This document shows positions 37,187 through 45,896 of a stretch of 64,000 nucleotides of DNA, piece after piece (the first letter of the stretch is position 1; every line of letters begins with the position of its first letter). The notes beneath the pieces are model-generated. The model did no database searches and was not told the DNA's origin. It saw only the letters and a list, made by a program, of their open reading frames with translations. The stretch spans positions 186,001 to 250,000 of the forward strand of contig NZ_APNH01000004.1 of assembly GCF_040361275.1 (NCBI RefSeq). Direction: 5' to 3'. A program made the position numbers and the translations under genes. This DNA comes from Salinisphaera sp. T31B1. Its GTDB lineage: Bacteria > Pseudomonadota > Gammaproteobacteria > Nevskiales > Salinisphaeraceae.

Positions 37187-37684
37187 ATGCGTCACGTCGC
37201 TGTTGCCTGGCTGGGGCTCGGGGCCAATCTCGACCGCCCGGCAGACCAGATACGACGCGCCGTCGACGAACTCGCGCGTCATCCCGACCTGCGCGTGCTG
37301 GCGTTATCGGCGCTCTATCGGACCGCGCCGGTGGGCGGCCCGGCCGGCCAACCGGACTTCTGTAACGCCTGTCTTGCCTGTGCGACCGAGTGCGACCCGT
37401 ACACGCTGCTGGAGATCGCGCACGCGATCGAACGGGCCCACCACCGGACCCGGGACGAGCGCTGGGGCCCGCGCACGCTGGATATCGATCTGCTGGCCTT
37501 CGACGACCGTCGCCTGGATTGCCCCCGGCTGAGCCTGCCGCACCCACGCGCCCACGAACGCGCGTTCGTGCTGCGGCCGCTGGCCGATATCGCCCCCGCT
37601 CTGGTGCTGGGGTCGGCAGGGCGGGTCACCGATCTGCTCGCCGGGCTGAATACGGATGACATCCGTCCGTGGGCCCAGCGATGA
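37187..37684 (+). CDS. folK: 2-amino-4-hydroxy-6-hydroxymethyldihydropteridine pyrophosphokinase
   Basis: Transfers pyrophosphate from ATP to 6-hydroxymethyl-dihydropterin in folate synthesis. The 165-residue protein contains WLGLGANLDRPADQIRRAV, YRTAPVGGPAGQPDFCNA and the signature RWGPRTLDIDLL with the Mg-binding aspartates. HPRAHERAFVLRPLADIAP closes the core. It starts 25 bases after pcnB and overlaps the next gene by ATGA, in the conserved pcnB-folK-panB order. Confidence 0.95.
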   Translation: MRHVAVAWLGLGANLDRPADQIRRAVDELARHPDLRVLALSALYRTAPVGGPAGQPDFCNACLACATECDPYTLLEIAHAIERAHHRTRDERWGPRTLDIDLLAFDDRRLDCPRLSLPHPRAHERAFVLRPLADIAPALVLGSAGRVTDLLAGLNTDDIRPWAQR

Positions 37685-38316
37685 AAGCCGGCGGCTACCT
37701 GGCCATCGAAGGGCCAATCGGCGTGGGCAAGAGCACCTTGTGTGGCCGTCTCGCCCAGAGCCTCGGAGCGAGACGGCTCGATGAAGCGCCGGAGGACAAT
37801 CCCTTCCTGGCCGCGTTTTACGACAACCCGCGCGGACAGGCGCTGGCCGCCCAGCTGTCGTTTCTGCTCCAGCGCGCACGTCAGATCGACGCGCTGCGAC
37901 AGACCGATCTGTTCGACGGCGGCTGTGTCGCGGATTTCATGTTCGACAAGGATCCGTTGTTCGCGCGCCTGACGCTGTCCGGTCCGGAGCTGGCCCTGTA
38001 TGACGAAATCTATGCGCGCCTGGCATGGGCTGCGCCCGTGCCGGACTGCGTGATCTATCTGCATGCGCCGGTAGACGTGCTTTTGACGCGTATCGCACGC
38101 CGTGACCGGCCGGCCGAACGCTCGCTCACACGGGATTATCTCGCACGGGTGGTCGAGGCCTACCAGGCCTTCTTCGCCGGCTATGACAGCACCCGTGTGG
38201 TGGTCGTGGATGCCGCGCGCCTGGATCTGGTCGAACGGGGCGCCGACTATGCGGCCGTGGTCGAGGCCGTGCGTTCATCGGCGCCGCGAACCGTGCTGGA
38301 TGAATCGCGCTCGTGA
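37681..38316 (+). CDS. Deoxynucleoside kinase (dGK/dAK type)
   Basis: Salvage kinase phosphorylating deoxynucleosides, 211 residues. P-loop GPIGVGKST at residues 11-19, NPFLAAFYDNP, FLLQRARQID, DRS-like region FMFDKDPLFA, and the LID arginines in RIARRDRPAERSL. Bacterial relatives act on dAdo and dGuo, but the base specificity cannot be read here. ATG 37681 overlaps the folK stop; GTG 37669 is an alternative. It lies between folK and panB in many gammaproteobacteria. Confidence 0.9.
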   Translation: MKAGGYLAIEGPIGVGKSTLCGRLAQSLGARRLDEAPEDNPFLAAFYDNPRGQALAAQLSFLLQRARQIDALRQTDLFDGGCVADFMFDKDPLFARLTLSGPELALYDEIYARLAWAAPVPDCVIYLHAPVDVLLTRIARRDRPAERSLTRDYLARVVEAYQAFFAGYDSTRVVVVDAARLDLVERGADYAAVVEAVRSSAPRTVLDESRS

Positions 38317-38334
38317 GACCTGGCGTGACGGTGG

Positions 38335-38340
38335 TATAGT
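38335..38340 (+). promoter_or_regulatory. Candidate extended -10 box immediately before panB
   Basis: TGG-TATAGT ends 8 bases before the panB ATG, predicting transcription start at or 1-2 bases before the start codon. No Shine-Dalgarno sequence precedes panB and no good -35 hexamer is seen, as expected for an extended -10 element. Confidence 0.4.
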
Positions 38341-38348
38341 CGCGCGCC

Positions 38349-39185
38349 ATGAATACAAGTCCCTATCCGCATTTGCAGCAGCGTGACGCCACCCCCGTCA
38401 CGATTTCCGATCTGGCGCGTATGAAGGCCGACGGCGAGAAGATCGCGTGTCTGACCGCCTACGACGCCAGCTTTGCCGCGCTCGAGGATCGCGCCGGCGT
38501 GGACGTGGTCCTCGTGGGCGATTCGCTCGGCATGGTCGTACAGGGTGCGTCGACCACCGTGCCGGTGACCGTCGACGACATGGTCTATCACAGTCGTATC
38601 ACGGCCGCCGGGCTGGGTCGGGCGTTTCTGATGACCGACTTGCCGTTTCTGTCCTATGCCACCAAGCACGACGCGTTGGAGACTTCGCGGCGGCTGATGG
38701 GCGAAGGGGCGGCACAAATGGTCAAGTTCGAAGGCGGCGAGATCCAGGTCGATACCATCGAGCACCTGTCGATGCGCGGGGTGCCGGTCTGTGCCCATAT
38801 CGGCCTGCAGCCGCAGCTGGTGCACAAGATGGGCGGCTTCAAGGTTCAGGGTCGCGATTCGGACGCCGCCGAAACCATGATCCGCGACGCCAAAATGCTC
38901 GAACAAGCCGGCGCCGACATGATCCTGCTGGAATGCGTGCCGTCGTCACTGGGCGCCGAAATCACCTCGAATGCAAAGGTGCCGGTCATCGGCATCGGCG
39001 CCGGACCGGATACCGACGGCCAGATTCTGGTGATCTACGATATTCTCGGGCTGTCGCCCGGCCGCAAGCCGCGCTTCGTTCAGAACTTCATGGACGGAGC
39101 AGGCACGCTCGACGCGGCCGTGGCCGATTATGTCGCCGCCGTGAAGGACGGCCGCTATCCGAGTGCGGCGCACGCATTCAAGTAA
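38349..39185 (+). CDS. panB: 3-methyl-2-oxobutanoate hydroxymethyltransferase
   Basis: First step of pantothenate synthesis: transfers a hydroxymethyl group from methylene-THF to ketoisovalerate. 278 residues, close to the usual 264-280. LTAYDASFAALEDRAGVDVV, VGDSLGMVVQGASTTVPVT and the C-terminal GIGAGPDTDGQILVIYD are diagnostic; Mg ligands are the aspartates in GDS and TDLPF regions, with KFEGG nearby. It precedes panC by 31 bases. Its substrate is also an intermediate of the ilv pathway earlier in the window. Confidence 0.97.
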   Translation: MNTSPYPHLQQRDATPVTISDLARMKADGEKIACLTAYDASFAALEDRAGVDVVLVGDSLGMVVQGASTTVPVTVDDMVYHSRITAAGLGRAFLMTDLPFLSYATKHDALETSRRLMGEGAAQMVKFEGGEIQVDTIEHLSMRGVPVCAHIGLQPQLVHKMGGFKVQGRDSDAAETMIRDAKMLEQAGADMILLECVPSSLGAEITSNAKVPVIGIGAGPDTDGQILVIYDILGLSPGRKPRFVQNFMDGAGTLDAAVADYVAAVKDGRYPSAAHAFK

Positions 39186-39216
39186 ACGCGCTCCCCTTTC
39201 TTCACGGCCGGAATCG

Positions 39217-40047
39217 ATGGATATATTGACCACCGCGGACGAACTCGCGCAATGGCGCCGCACGGGCCAGGGCACCGTGGGCCTGGTGCCCACCATGGGC
39301 AACCTGCACGCCGGCCATATGGCGCTGGTCGATACAGCGGCCGCGCGCTGCGATCGGGTGATCGTGAGCGTGTTCGTCAACCCGTTGCAGTTCGGCCCGG
39401 ACGAGGATCTCGACAGCTATCCACGCACCTTCGACGCCGACCGTGACGCGCTCGCGAACAAGCGCGTCGATGCCATCTTTGCGCCGAGCGTGGAACAGAT
39501 CTATCCCAACGGCATGACCCACCAGACCACGGTGCGGGTCATGGGTGTGTCAGAGATTCTCTGCGGCTCGCGCCGCCCCGCGCATTTCAAGGGCGTGGCC
39601 ACGATCGTCACCAAGCTGTTCAACCTGGTGCGTCCGGATGCGGCGTTCTTCGGCGAAAAGGATTATCAGCAACTGATGGTGATCCGTCGCATGGTCGAGG
39701 ATCTGTGCATGGGTGTCGAGATCGTCGGCGTGCCCACCGTGCGCGAGGCCGACGGATTGGCGCGTTCGTCGCGCAACCAGTATCTGACGGCCAACGAGCG
39801 CCGACAGGCGGCATCGCTGTCGGCCGCGTTGCGCGATTGCGCCGAGCAGCTTGCCGCCGGCCATCGCGACTTCCGTTCTCTGGAGGCACGCGGCTGGGCG
39901 CGTCTGGTCGACGCCGGGTTCGACCCCGATTATTTCGAGATTCGCGGTGCCGATCTGGCCCCCGCCGAGCCCGCCATGAAACGGTTTCGGGTGCTGGCCG
40001 CTGCGCATATCGGGCGGGCCCGCCTGATCGACAATATCGGCGTGTGA
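39217..40047 (+). CDS. panC: Pantoate-beta-alanine ligase (pantothenate synthetase)
   Basis: ATP-dependent condensation of pantoate and beta-alanine, 276 residues. The HIGH-like VPTMGNLHAGHMALV, VFVNPLQFGPDEDLD, RPAHFKGVATIVTKLFNLV, FFGEKDYQQL and RSSRNQYL are all present. ATG 39217 is chosen; an in-frame upstream start at 39163 lies inside panB. It is followed by panD. Confidence 0.97.
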   Translation: MDILTTADELAQWRRTGQGTVGLVPTMGNLHAGHMALVDTAAARCDRVIVSVFVNPLQFGPDEDLDSYPRTFDADRDALANKRVDAIFAPSVEQIYPNGMTHQTTVRVMGVSEILCGSRRPAHFKGVATIVTKLFNLVRPDAAFFGEKDYQQLMVIRRMVEDLCMGVEIVGVPTVREADGLARSSRNQYLTANERRQAASLSAALRDCAEQLAAGHRDFRSLEARGWARLVDAGFDPDYFEIRGADLAPAEPAMKRFRVLAAAHIGRARLIDNIGV

Positions 40048-40130
40048 ACACACCGGTGTCGGTGGTGCGGAAACGGCTTTTTGGGTACGCTCTGCGCTGG
40101 TCGCCGTTCTGATCAACCACGGGTATTCCG

Positions 40131-40511
40131 ATGCAGGTCACGCTTCTCAAAGCCAAGTTGCACCGCGCGTGCGTCACCCACGCCGAGCTCGACTACGAAG
40201 GCTCCTGCGCCATCGATTCCGACCTGCTTGATGCGGCCGGCATCTTCGCCTACGAGCAGATCGAGATCTACAACGTCACCAATGGCGAGCGTTTTTCGAC
40301 CTATGCGATCAGCGCAGAGTCCGGCTCGCGGGTGATTTCGGTCAACGGGGCGGCCGCCCATCGCGCCAGCCCGGGCGACCGGCTGATCATCTGTGCGTAT
40401 GCGCGCATGGCCGAGGGCGAGGCCGCCGCACACGCGCCGCGGCTGATCTATCTCGATGAGCGTAATCAGATCACGCATACCCGCAACGCCGTACCGGTTC
40501 AGGCCGCTTGA
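40131..40511 (+). CDS. panD: Aspartate 1-decarboxylase proenzyme
   Basis: Makes beta-alanine from aspartate for pantothenate. The 126-residue pyruvoyl enzyme starts [20 protein letters not shown]; self-cleavage is expected between Gly24 and Ser25 in YEGSCAID. Tyr58 region ([12 protein letters not shown]) and [16 protein letters not shown] match the family. Its stop overlaps a TTG that can start pgi. All three pan genes are contiguous and probably one transcript. Confidence 0.97.
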   Translation: MQVTLLKAKLHRACVTHAELDYEGSCAIDSDLLDAAGIFAYEQIEIYNVTNGERFSTYAISAESGSRVISVNGAAAHRASPGDRLIICAYARMAEGEAAAHAPRLIYLDERNQITHTRNAVPVQAA

Positions 40512-40534
40512 GTCGGAGCGAATCGGCGGCCTCC

Positions 40535-42160
40535 GTGACGGATCTGCGTAACCTGCCGGCCTGGCGCGAACTGGGCGCGCTGGCCGCCGACGTCGGCCGG
40601 GCCCGCGTCGATTCCATGTTCGAAGCCGACCCGGAGCGTGCCGAACGGTTCACGCTGTCTGCCGCCGGCATCACGCTCGATTACTCCAAGCAGCGCGTGG
40701 ACTCGCAGGTCATGGGTGCGCTTGTGCGGCTGGCCGATCAGCAGCAGGTCGACGTCGTCAAACAGGCGTTGTTCGCAGGTGGGATCGTCAACAACAGCGA
40801 AGGGCGCGCGGCCTGGCACGTGGCGCTGCGGCGTCCGGACGACGCGCCTCTGCATGCAGGCGTTCACGAAGTCCGCGCGGCAATGGGCCGTTTTGTCGAG
40901 GATGTCCGGCATGGCCGGTGGCTCGGCTATACCGGGGCGCCGATCAGCGACGTGGTCAATATCGGCATCGGCGGATCGGATCTCGGCCCGCGTCTGGTCT
41001 GCGATGCACTGGCACAGCTGCGCCAGCGTATCCATTGTCATTTCGTGGCCAACGTCGATCCGTCGGATCTCGACGACACGCTCATGCGGATGGACCCCGA
41101 GCGCACGCTGTTCATCGTCACCTCCAAGTCGTTCGGAACCGCCGAGACCCTGGCCAACGCCGAAGTCGCGCGGCAGTGGCTGATCGACAACGGGGCCTCG
41201 CAGGCGGACGTGGCGCGTCATTTCGTGGCCGTGTCGACCAACGAAAAGGCGGTGCGCGAGTTCGGCATCGAGCGCATGTTCGGGTTCTGGGACTGGGTCG
41301 GCGGCCGTTTCTCGCTGTGGTCGGCGGTCGGCATTTCCATTGCGCTGGGGCTTGGCATGGAAACGTTCGATGCGCTGCTGGCCGGCGCGCATGCGATGGA
41401 CGATCACTTCGAAACCGCGCCGCTGGCAGATAACCTGCCGGCGACGCTCGCGCTGCTGGGCATCTGGAACAACAATTTCCTGGGGTTGCCAACCCATGTG
41501 GTGGTGCCTTATGCACAGCGTCTGGCGGCCTTGCCGGCCTTTCTCCAGCAGCTGGAGATGGAATCCAACGGCAAGTCGGTGACCCGTGACGGCCAACCCA
41601 CGCGTGTGGAAACGGTGCCCACGGTGTGGGGCAGCGTCGGCACCAATGCCCAGCATGCCTTCTTCCAGATGCTGCATCAGGGCGTGCTCGCCGCGGATGT
41701 GGATTTCGTGCTGCCCTTGTCGGATGCCGCCCACGGCGACGACGACCGTGAGCGCCAGCGCGTCGCCAACTGTCTCGCCCAGGCCGAGGCATTGATGCAT
41801 GGACGCGACCATGCGGCGCTGATGGATGAACTCATCGCCGAAGGGCTCTCCGGTGAGCGGCTCGAACATCGCTTGGCCGCACGGCGTTTCGATGGCAATC
41901 GGCCCAGTTCGATGCTGGTCATGGATCGACTCGATGCGCGCTCGCTGGGGGCGCTGCTCGCGGCCTACGAACACAAGGTATTCGTCCAAGGTGTGATCTG
42001 GAACATCAACAGTTTCGATCAGTGGGGCGTGGAACTCGGCAAGACCATGGCCGGCCAGCTGCTCGGCGAACTCGACGGCAGCGCCGCCTCCGTCGCGCAC
42101 GACGGCTCGACCCGTGCGCTGCTGGCGCGCGTGCGTCGCCGCTGGGCCGGCAGGGACTAG
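40535..42160 (+). CDS. pgi: Glucose-6-phosphate isomerase
   Basis: Interconverts glucose-6-phosphate and fructose-6-phosphate. Family motifs: VVNIGIGGSDLGPRLVCDAL, FVANVDPSDLDDTL, STNEKAVREFGI, MFGFWDWVGGRFSLWSAVG and GVIWNINSFDQWGVELGK; catalytic Glu and His lie in these blocks. GTG 40535 gives MTDLRNLPAWREL, the usual N-terminus (541 aa); a TTG at 40508 overlapping the panD stop (TTGA) would add nine residues and couple translation. The panD-pgi order is as in Pseudomonas. Confidence 0.95.
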   Translation: MTDLRNLPAWRELGALAADVGRARVDSMFEADPERAERFTLSAAGITLDYSKQRVDSQVMGALVRLADQQQVDVVKQALFAGGIVNNSEGRAAWHVALRRPDDAPLHAGVHEVRAAMGRFVEDVRHGRWLGYTGAPISDVVNIGIGGSDLGPRLVCDALAQLRQRIHCHFVANVDPSDLDDTLMRMDPERTLFIVTSKSFGTAETLANAEVARQWLIDNGASQADVARHFVAVSTNEKAVREFGIERMFGFWDWVGGRFSLWSAVGISIALGLGMETFDALLAGAHAMDDHFETAPLADNLPATLALLGIWNNNFLGLPTHVVVPYAQRLAALPAFLQQLEMESNGKSVTRDGQPTRVETVPTVWGSVGTNAQHAFFQMLHQGVLAADVDFVLPLSDAAHGDDDRERQRVANCLAQAEALMHGRDHAALMDELIAEGLSGERLEHRLAARRFDGNRPSSMLVMDRLDARSLGALLAAYEHKVFVQGVIWNINSFDQWGVELGKTMAGQLLGELDGSAASVAHDGSTRALLARVRRRWAGRD

Positions 42161-42193
42161 GCGACGCTTGACCTGGCGACCCCGGTCCGCCGG

Positions 42194-42199
42194 TAGAAT
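42194..42199 (+). promoter_or_regulatory. Candidate -10 box immediately before nnr
   Basis: TAGAAT ends 6 bases before the nnr ATG, with TTGACC 20 bases upstream (long spacing). Transcription would start at about the ATG itself. No ribosome-binding sequence precedes the gene. Confidence 0.35.
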
Positions 42200-42205
42200 A
42201 GTCGT

Positions 42206-43711
42206 ATGAGTGAATCCAGCGAATATCTCCCCGAGATCGTCTACGACGCCGATCAGGTCGGTGCACTCGACGATCGCTTTACCGAACAGTTCGGCGTTGA
42301 TGGCTTCGAGCTCATGCAGCGGGCCGCGCGCGACGCCTATGACGAACTGTCGCACGTCTGGGCAATGCCGGGCCGGCTGTCGGTTTTCTGCGGGCCCGGC
42401 AATAACGGCGGCGACGGCTTCCTGATCGCATGTCTGGCGCGAGCGGGCGGCTGGCACGTGCGGTTGTCGTGCCTGGTGGATATCGACAGCTACCAGGGCG
42501 CGGCCGCCCAGGCAGTGGCCGCCTGGCAGCAAGCCGGCGGAGAAATCGAGACGTTTCGCGATGAACCCATCGCCACGGACGTGATCGTCGACGCGCTGCT
42601 GGGCACCGGCGTCAACCGCGATGTCGAAGGACAATTCGCACAAGCCATCGAACGAATCAACGAGGCCGGCGAATCGGGCGTGGGCGTGTTCGCCGTGGAT
42701 ATTCCGTCGGGCATCGATGCTGCCACCGGACATGTGTGGGCTCATGCGGTTCGAGCCGATGCGACGACCACGTTCATCGGGCTCAAGCTTGGCCTGCTCA
42801 CCGGCCACGGACCGGCACACTGCGGCCAGCTGTCGTTCAGCGGTCTCGATGCGCCGGACGAGCTGGCCGCCGATCAGCCCTATACCGCGCGCCGGCTCAC
42901 TCATCGTGCCCTGCGTGCCGCGCTCAAGCCGCGTTCGCGCAACGTTCACAAGGGCGACAATGGGCACGTGCTCTGCGTGGGCGGTGCCCAGGGCATGGGC
43001 GGTTCCATCCGGTTGACCGCCGAGGCGGCGCTGCGTAGCGGCGCCGGACTGGTCAGCGTGGCCTGTCACGCCGATCATGCGGGGCCTATGAGTCAGGCGC
43101 GGCCCGAGCTCATGTGTCGGGGTATCGAGTCGCCGGCGTCCGTGCACGAGTTGATCGAGGCCGCCGACGTCATCGCGATCGGGCCGGGGCTGGGGCAGGC
43201 CGAATGGGGCAGTGCGTTATGGCAGGCCGCCATGGATAGCGGTAAGCCGCTGGTCCTCGACGCCGACGGATTGAACCTGCTGGCCGCACAGGGCGGCGCC
43301 CGCGATCACTGGATCCTGACGCCGCATCCGGGCGAGGCCGCACGGCTTCTTGGCTGGCCGACTGCGGATGTGGTCAACGATCGGGTGGCGGCCGTGCAGA
43401 CACTCGCCCGGCGATTCAACGCCGTCGTGGTGCTCAAGGGCGCCGGCAGTCTGGTGGCTACACCCGAAGAGCTCTGGCTGTGCACCGACGGCAACCCGGG
43501 CATGGCCGTCGGCGGCATGGGCGATCTGCTCACCGGGGTCATCGCAGCCCTGGTCGGGCAGGGCTTGACCCTGAGCCAGGCCGCGAGCCTGGGTGTTTAT
43601 GTCCATGCGCGGGCCGGCGATCGCGCCGCCGCCGCCGAAGGACAGCGGGGCCTGCTGCCGAGCGATCTGTTGCCTGCGATCCGGCATTTCGTCAATCCGG
43701 GCCGGCTTTGA
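42206..43711 (+). CDS. nnr: Bifunctional NAD(P)H-hydrate epimerase / ADP-dependent dehydratase
   Basis: Repairs hydrated NAD(P)H. The 501-residue fusion has the YjeF_N epimerase domain first (GPGNNGGDGFLIACLA, VDALLGTGVNRDV, AVDIPSGIDAATG) and the YjeF_C carbohydrate-kinase-like dehydratase domain second (HKGDNGHVLCVGG, AIGPGLGQ, LDADGLNLL, LTPHPGEAARLL, GNPGMAVGGMGDLLTGV). Length matches E. coli Nnr (515). Its stop overlaps the TTG start of tsaE. The pair nnr-tsaE-amiC is a conserved order. Confidence 0.96.
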   Translation: MSESSEYLPEIVYDADQVGALDDRFTEQFGVDGFELMQRAARDAYDELSHVWAMPGRLSVFCGPGNNGGDGFLIACLARAGGWHVRLSCLVDIDSYQGAAAQAVAAWQQAGGEIETFRDEPIATDVIVDALLGTGVNRDVEGQFAQAIERINEAGESGVGVFAVDIPSGIDAATGHVWAHAVRADATTTFIGLKLGLLTGHGPAHCGQLSFSGLDAPDELAADQPYTARRLTHRALRAALKPRSRNVHKGDNGHVLCVGGAQGMGGSIRLTAEAALRSGAGLVSVACHADHAGPMSQARPELMCRGIESPASVHELIEAADVIAIGPGLGQAEWGSALWQAAMDSGKPLVLDADGLNLLAAQGGARDHWILTPHPGEAARLLGWPTADVVNDRVAAVQTLARRFNAVVVLKGAGSLVATPEELWLCTDGNPGMAVGGMGDLLTGVIAALVGQGLTLSQAASLGVYVHARAGDRAAAAEGQRGLLPSDLLPAIRHFVNPGRL

Positions 43712-44172
43712 TCGAGCTCGCCGACCCGGCGGCCACCGATACGCTCGGCCGTCGGCTGGCGGCCACGCTTGCGCAGTGGCCGGAAGGGCTGGTCATCTCG
43801 CTGGTCGGGGAGGTCGGCGCGGGCAAGACCGCGCTTACCCGCGCGGCGCTGGTCGCACTCGGCCATACGGGCCACGTGGTTTCGCCCAGTTATACGCTGG
43901 TCGAGCCCTATCGGGTGGCGCAGCGCCAGATCTATCACCTGGATCTGTACCGTCTGGCCGATCCGGAAGAACTGGAATTCCTGGGCATCCGCGAGATCGA
44001 TGCCGCTGTGGACTGGCTGTTCGTCGAATGGGCCGACCATGGCCGTGGCTTTCTTCCGCCGATCGACCTGAGCGTGCAGCTGGAATATGCCGGCCATGCC
44101 CGTCGAGCGCATATTCAGGGGCTGACCGCGCGGGGTCAGCAGTTCGCCGACGCACTTCAATACGCAACATAG
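43708..44172 (+). CDS. tsaE: tRNA threonylcarbamoyladenosine biosynthesis ATPase TsaE
   Basis: ATPase of the TsaBDE complex for t6A37 modification of tRNA. The 154-residue protein has Walker A GEVGAGKTALTRA, then SPSYTLVEPY, HLDLYRLADPEELEFLG and FVEWAD. The start is TTG 43708, which overlaps the nnr stop (TTGA); there is no ATG before the Walker A motif. It is essential in many bacteria. Confidence 0.94.
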   Translation: MIELADPAATDTLGRRLAATLAQWPEGLVISLVGEVGAGKTALTRAALVALGHTGHVVSPSYTLVEPYRVAQRQIYHLDLYRLADPEELEFLGIREIDAAVDWLFVEWADHGRGFLPPIDLSVQLEYAGHARRAHIQGLTARGQQFADALQYAT

Positions 44173-44312
44173 CTCCCGGCTTTCAAGTAGATAGAAAGCA
44201 AAGAACGGCTAGGGGCTGTTTTGATTGAAAAAAATAGTTGCCACTTCAGGGAGGCTGGCGCTAATCTTCGTGTGGGGCAATTTTTCACTCCGCAGGGCAA
44301 AGGCGAACCACA

Positions 44313-45764
44313 ATGCGTGCAAGCTTGCAATGGCTTGTGTTCGGGCTGCTCATCGGCCTGAGCACGCTGGCCGCCGCGAAACAGGCCACACTGAAGGATG
44401 TTCGGCTCTGGACGTCGAGCGAAAAGACGCGTGTGGTTTTCGACCTGGCTGGTTCGACCGAGCCCGATCTGTTCATGATCGACAATCCGCTTCGCCTGGT
44501 TGTGGATTTGCCGAATGTCCAGGCGGTCGACGCGGTCAGCGGTGATCTCAGCGGCAGTGGGCTGATCAAGCGCATGCGTTCGGGCATTCGCCACGGCACG
44601 GATCTGCGTGTGGTGCTTGATCTCGGCGGGCGTGTCGAGCCCAAGAGCTTCATGCTCGACCCGGATGGCACGCATGGCTATCGGTTGGTGGTCGATCTGC
44701 GGCCGGTCGGCGGGGGCACGCCGCCATCGGTGATTGCCGCTTCGCCAGACGACAGCCCGTCCAGCGACAGTCAGAACACGGCCGATCAGGCGGCAAACGC
44801 GTTGGCCTCGGTGTCCGAGCCTCCTGCGCGACGGACTGCGGCTGCGCGCGCGGAACCGGTGGCTCGTACGCCGGAGCGGCCGTCCCGGGATATCGTGATC
44901 GTCATCGACCCGGGCCATGGCGGCAAGGATCCGGGCGCGCACGGCAAGAACGGTACCCGGGAAAAGGATGTCGTGCTCCAGATTGCCCGCCGGCTGAAAG
45001 CCATGGTCGACGAACAGCCGAACATGCGCGGCGTGCTCACCCGCGACGGCGATTATTATGTCGGCCTGCGTCAGCGCATGGTAGAGGCCCGAAAGGCCAA
45101 GGCCGATCTGTTCATTTCGATCCATGCCGATGCGGCCCCCGGCGGCGCCCATGCCACCGGCGCGTCGGTGTACGCGCTGTCGCATCACGGTGCGACGAGC
45201 GAACATGCGCGCTGGTTGGCACGCCGTGAAAACGCCTCCGATCTGGTCGGTGGCGTAAGTCTCAAGGATAAGGACGACAGCCTGGCCTCGTTCATGCTCG
45301 ATCTGTCGCAGAGTGCGAGCATCGAGGCCAGCCTGGATGCGGGCGGGCGTGTTCTCGACGAACTCGATGGCCTGGGTCCGCTGCACAAGGCGAAAGTTCA
45401 GCAGGCGGGTTTCATGGTGCTCAAGTCGCCGGACATCCCGTCCTTTCTGGTCGAGACCGCGTTCATCTCCACGCCCAGCGAAGAGCGCCAGTTGGCCAGT
45501 GCCAGTTATCAGCGCCAGCTGGCCAGCGCCATGCTGCGCGGGATCAAGGGTTACTTCGCCAGCTATCGGCCGTCGACACTGATTGCCGAAAACCAGGTGC
45601 ACAAGGTCCGCAGCGGCGAAACGTTGTCCGAGATTGCCCAGCAATATGGTGTCAGCGTCGCGCGCCTGCGCTCGGCCAACGGTTTGAGCGGCAACACGAT
45701 TCGCGTGGGCGCCGAACTTCAGATTCCGGCACCCGGCAGCCAGCAGGTCGCCGATCTGCGCTGA
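44313..45764 (+). CDS. amiC: N-acetylmuramoyl-L-alanine amidase with AMIN and LysM domains
   Basis: Periplasmic zinc amidase that splits septal peptidoglycan during division. 483 residues: signal peptide (cleavage likely after LSTLAAA), AMIN domain about 25-130 (targets the septum), a polar linker, amidase_3 domain about 190-410 with zinc ligands in IDPGHGGKDPGA, NGTREKDV and SIHADAAP and the catalytic VETAFIS glutamate, then one LysM domain (about 430-480, HKVRSGETLSEIAQQYGVS). The AmiB/AmiC-with-LysM form is that of Pseudomonas AmiB. A 140-base gap separates it from tsaE. Confidence 0.94.
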   Translation: MRASLQWLVFGLLIGLSTLAAAKQATLKDVRLWTSSEKTRVVFDLAGSTEPDLFMIDNPLRLVVDLPNVQAVDAVSGDLSGSGLIKRMRSGIRHGTDLRVVLDLGGRVEPKSFMLDPDGTHGYRLVVDLRPVGGGTPPSVIAASPDDSPSSDSQNTADQAANALASVSEPPARRTAAARAEPVARTPERPSRDIVIVIDPGHGGKDPGAHGKNGTREKDVVLQIARRLKAMVDEQPNMRGVLTRDGDYYVGLRQRMVEARKAKADLFISIHADAAPGGAHATGASVYALSHHGATSEHARWLARRENASDLVGGVSLKDKDDSLASFMLDLSQSASIEASLDAGGRVLDELDGLGPLHKAKVQQAGFMVLKSPDIPSFLVETAFISTPSEERQLASASYQRQLASAMLRGIKGYFASYRPSTLIAENQVHKVRSGETLSEIAQQYGVSVARLRSANGLSGNTIRVGAELQIPAPGSQQVADLR

Positions 45765-45896
45765 TGCGCGTGGCGGCGCCGTGGCAAGCGCCGCCGATCC
45801 TTTCAGCGTTATCATGACGTTCGTTGGACACGGACGCGCGGTCGGCTGCCGGCCGTGCTGCCCATGCCCGGCCGTACCGGTCGATCGGAGCAGTCA

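Noticed and set aside
40499-43147. Long open frame antisense to pgi and nnr (about 880 codons)
   Set aside because: It is a shadow of two well-recognised plus-strand genes in GC-rich DNA; its translation shows no protein-family resemblance.
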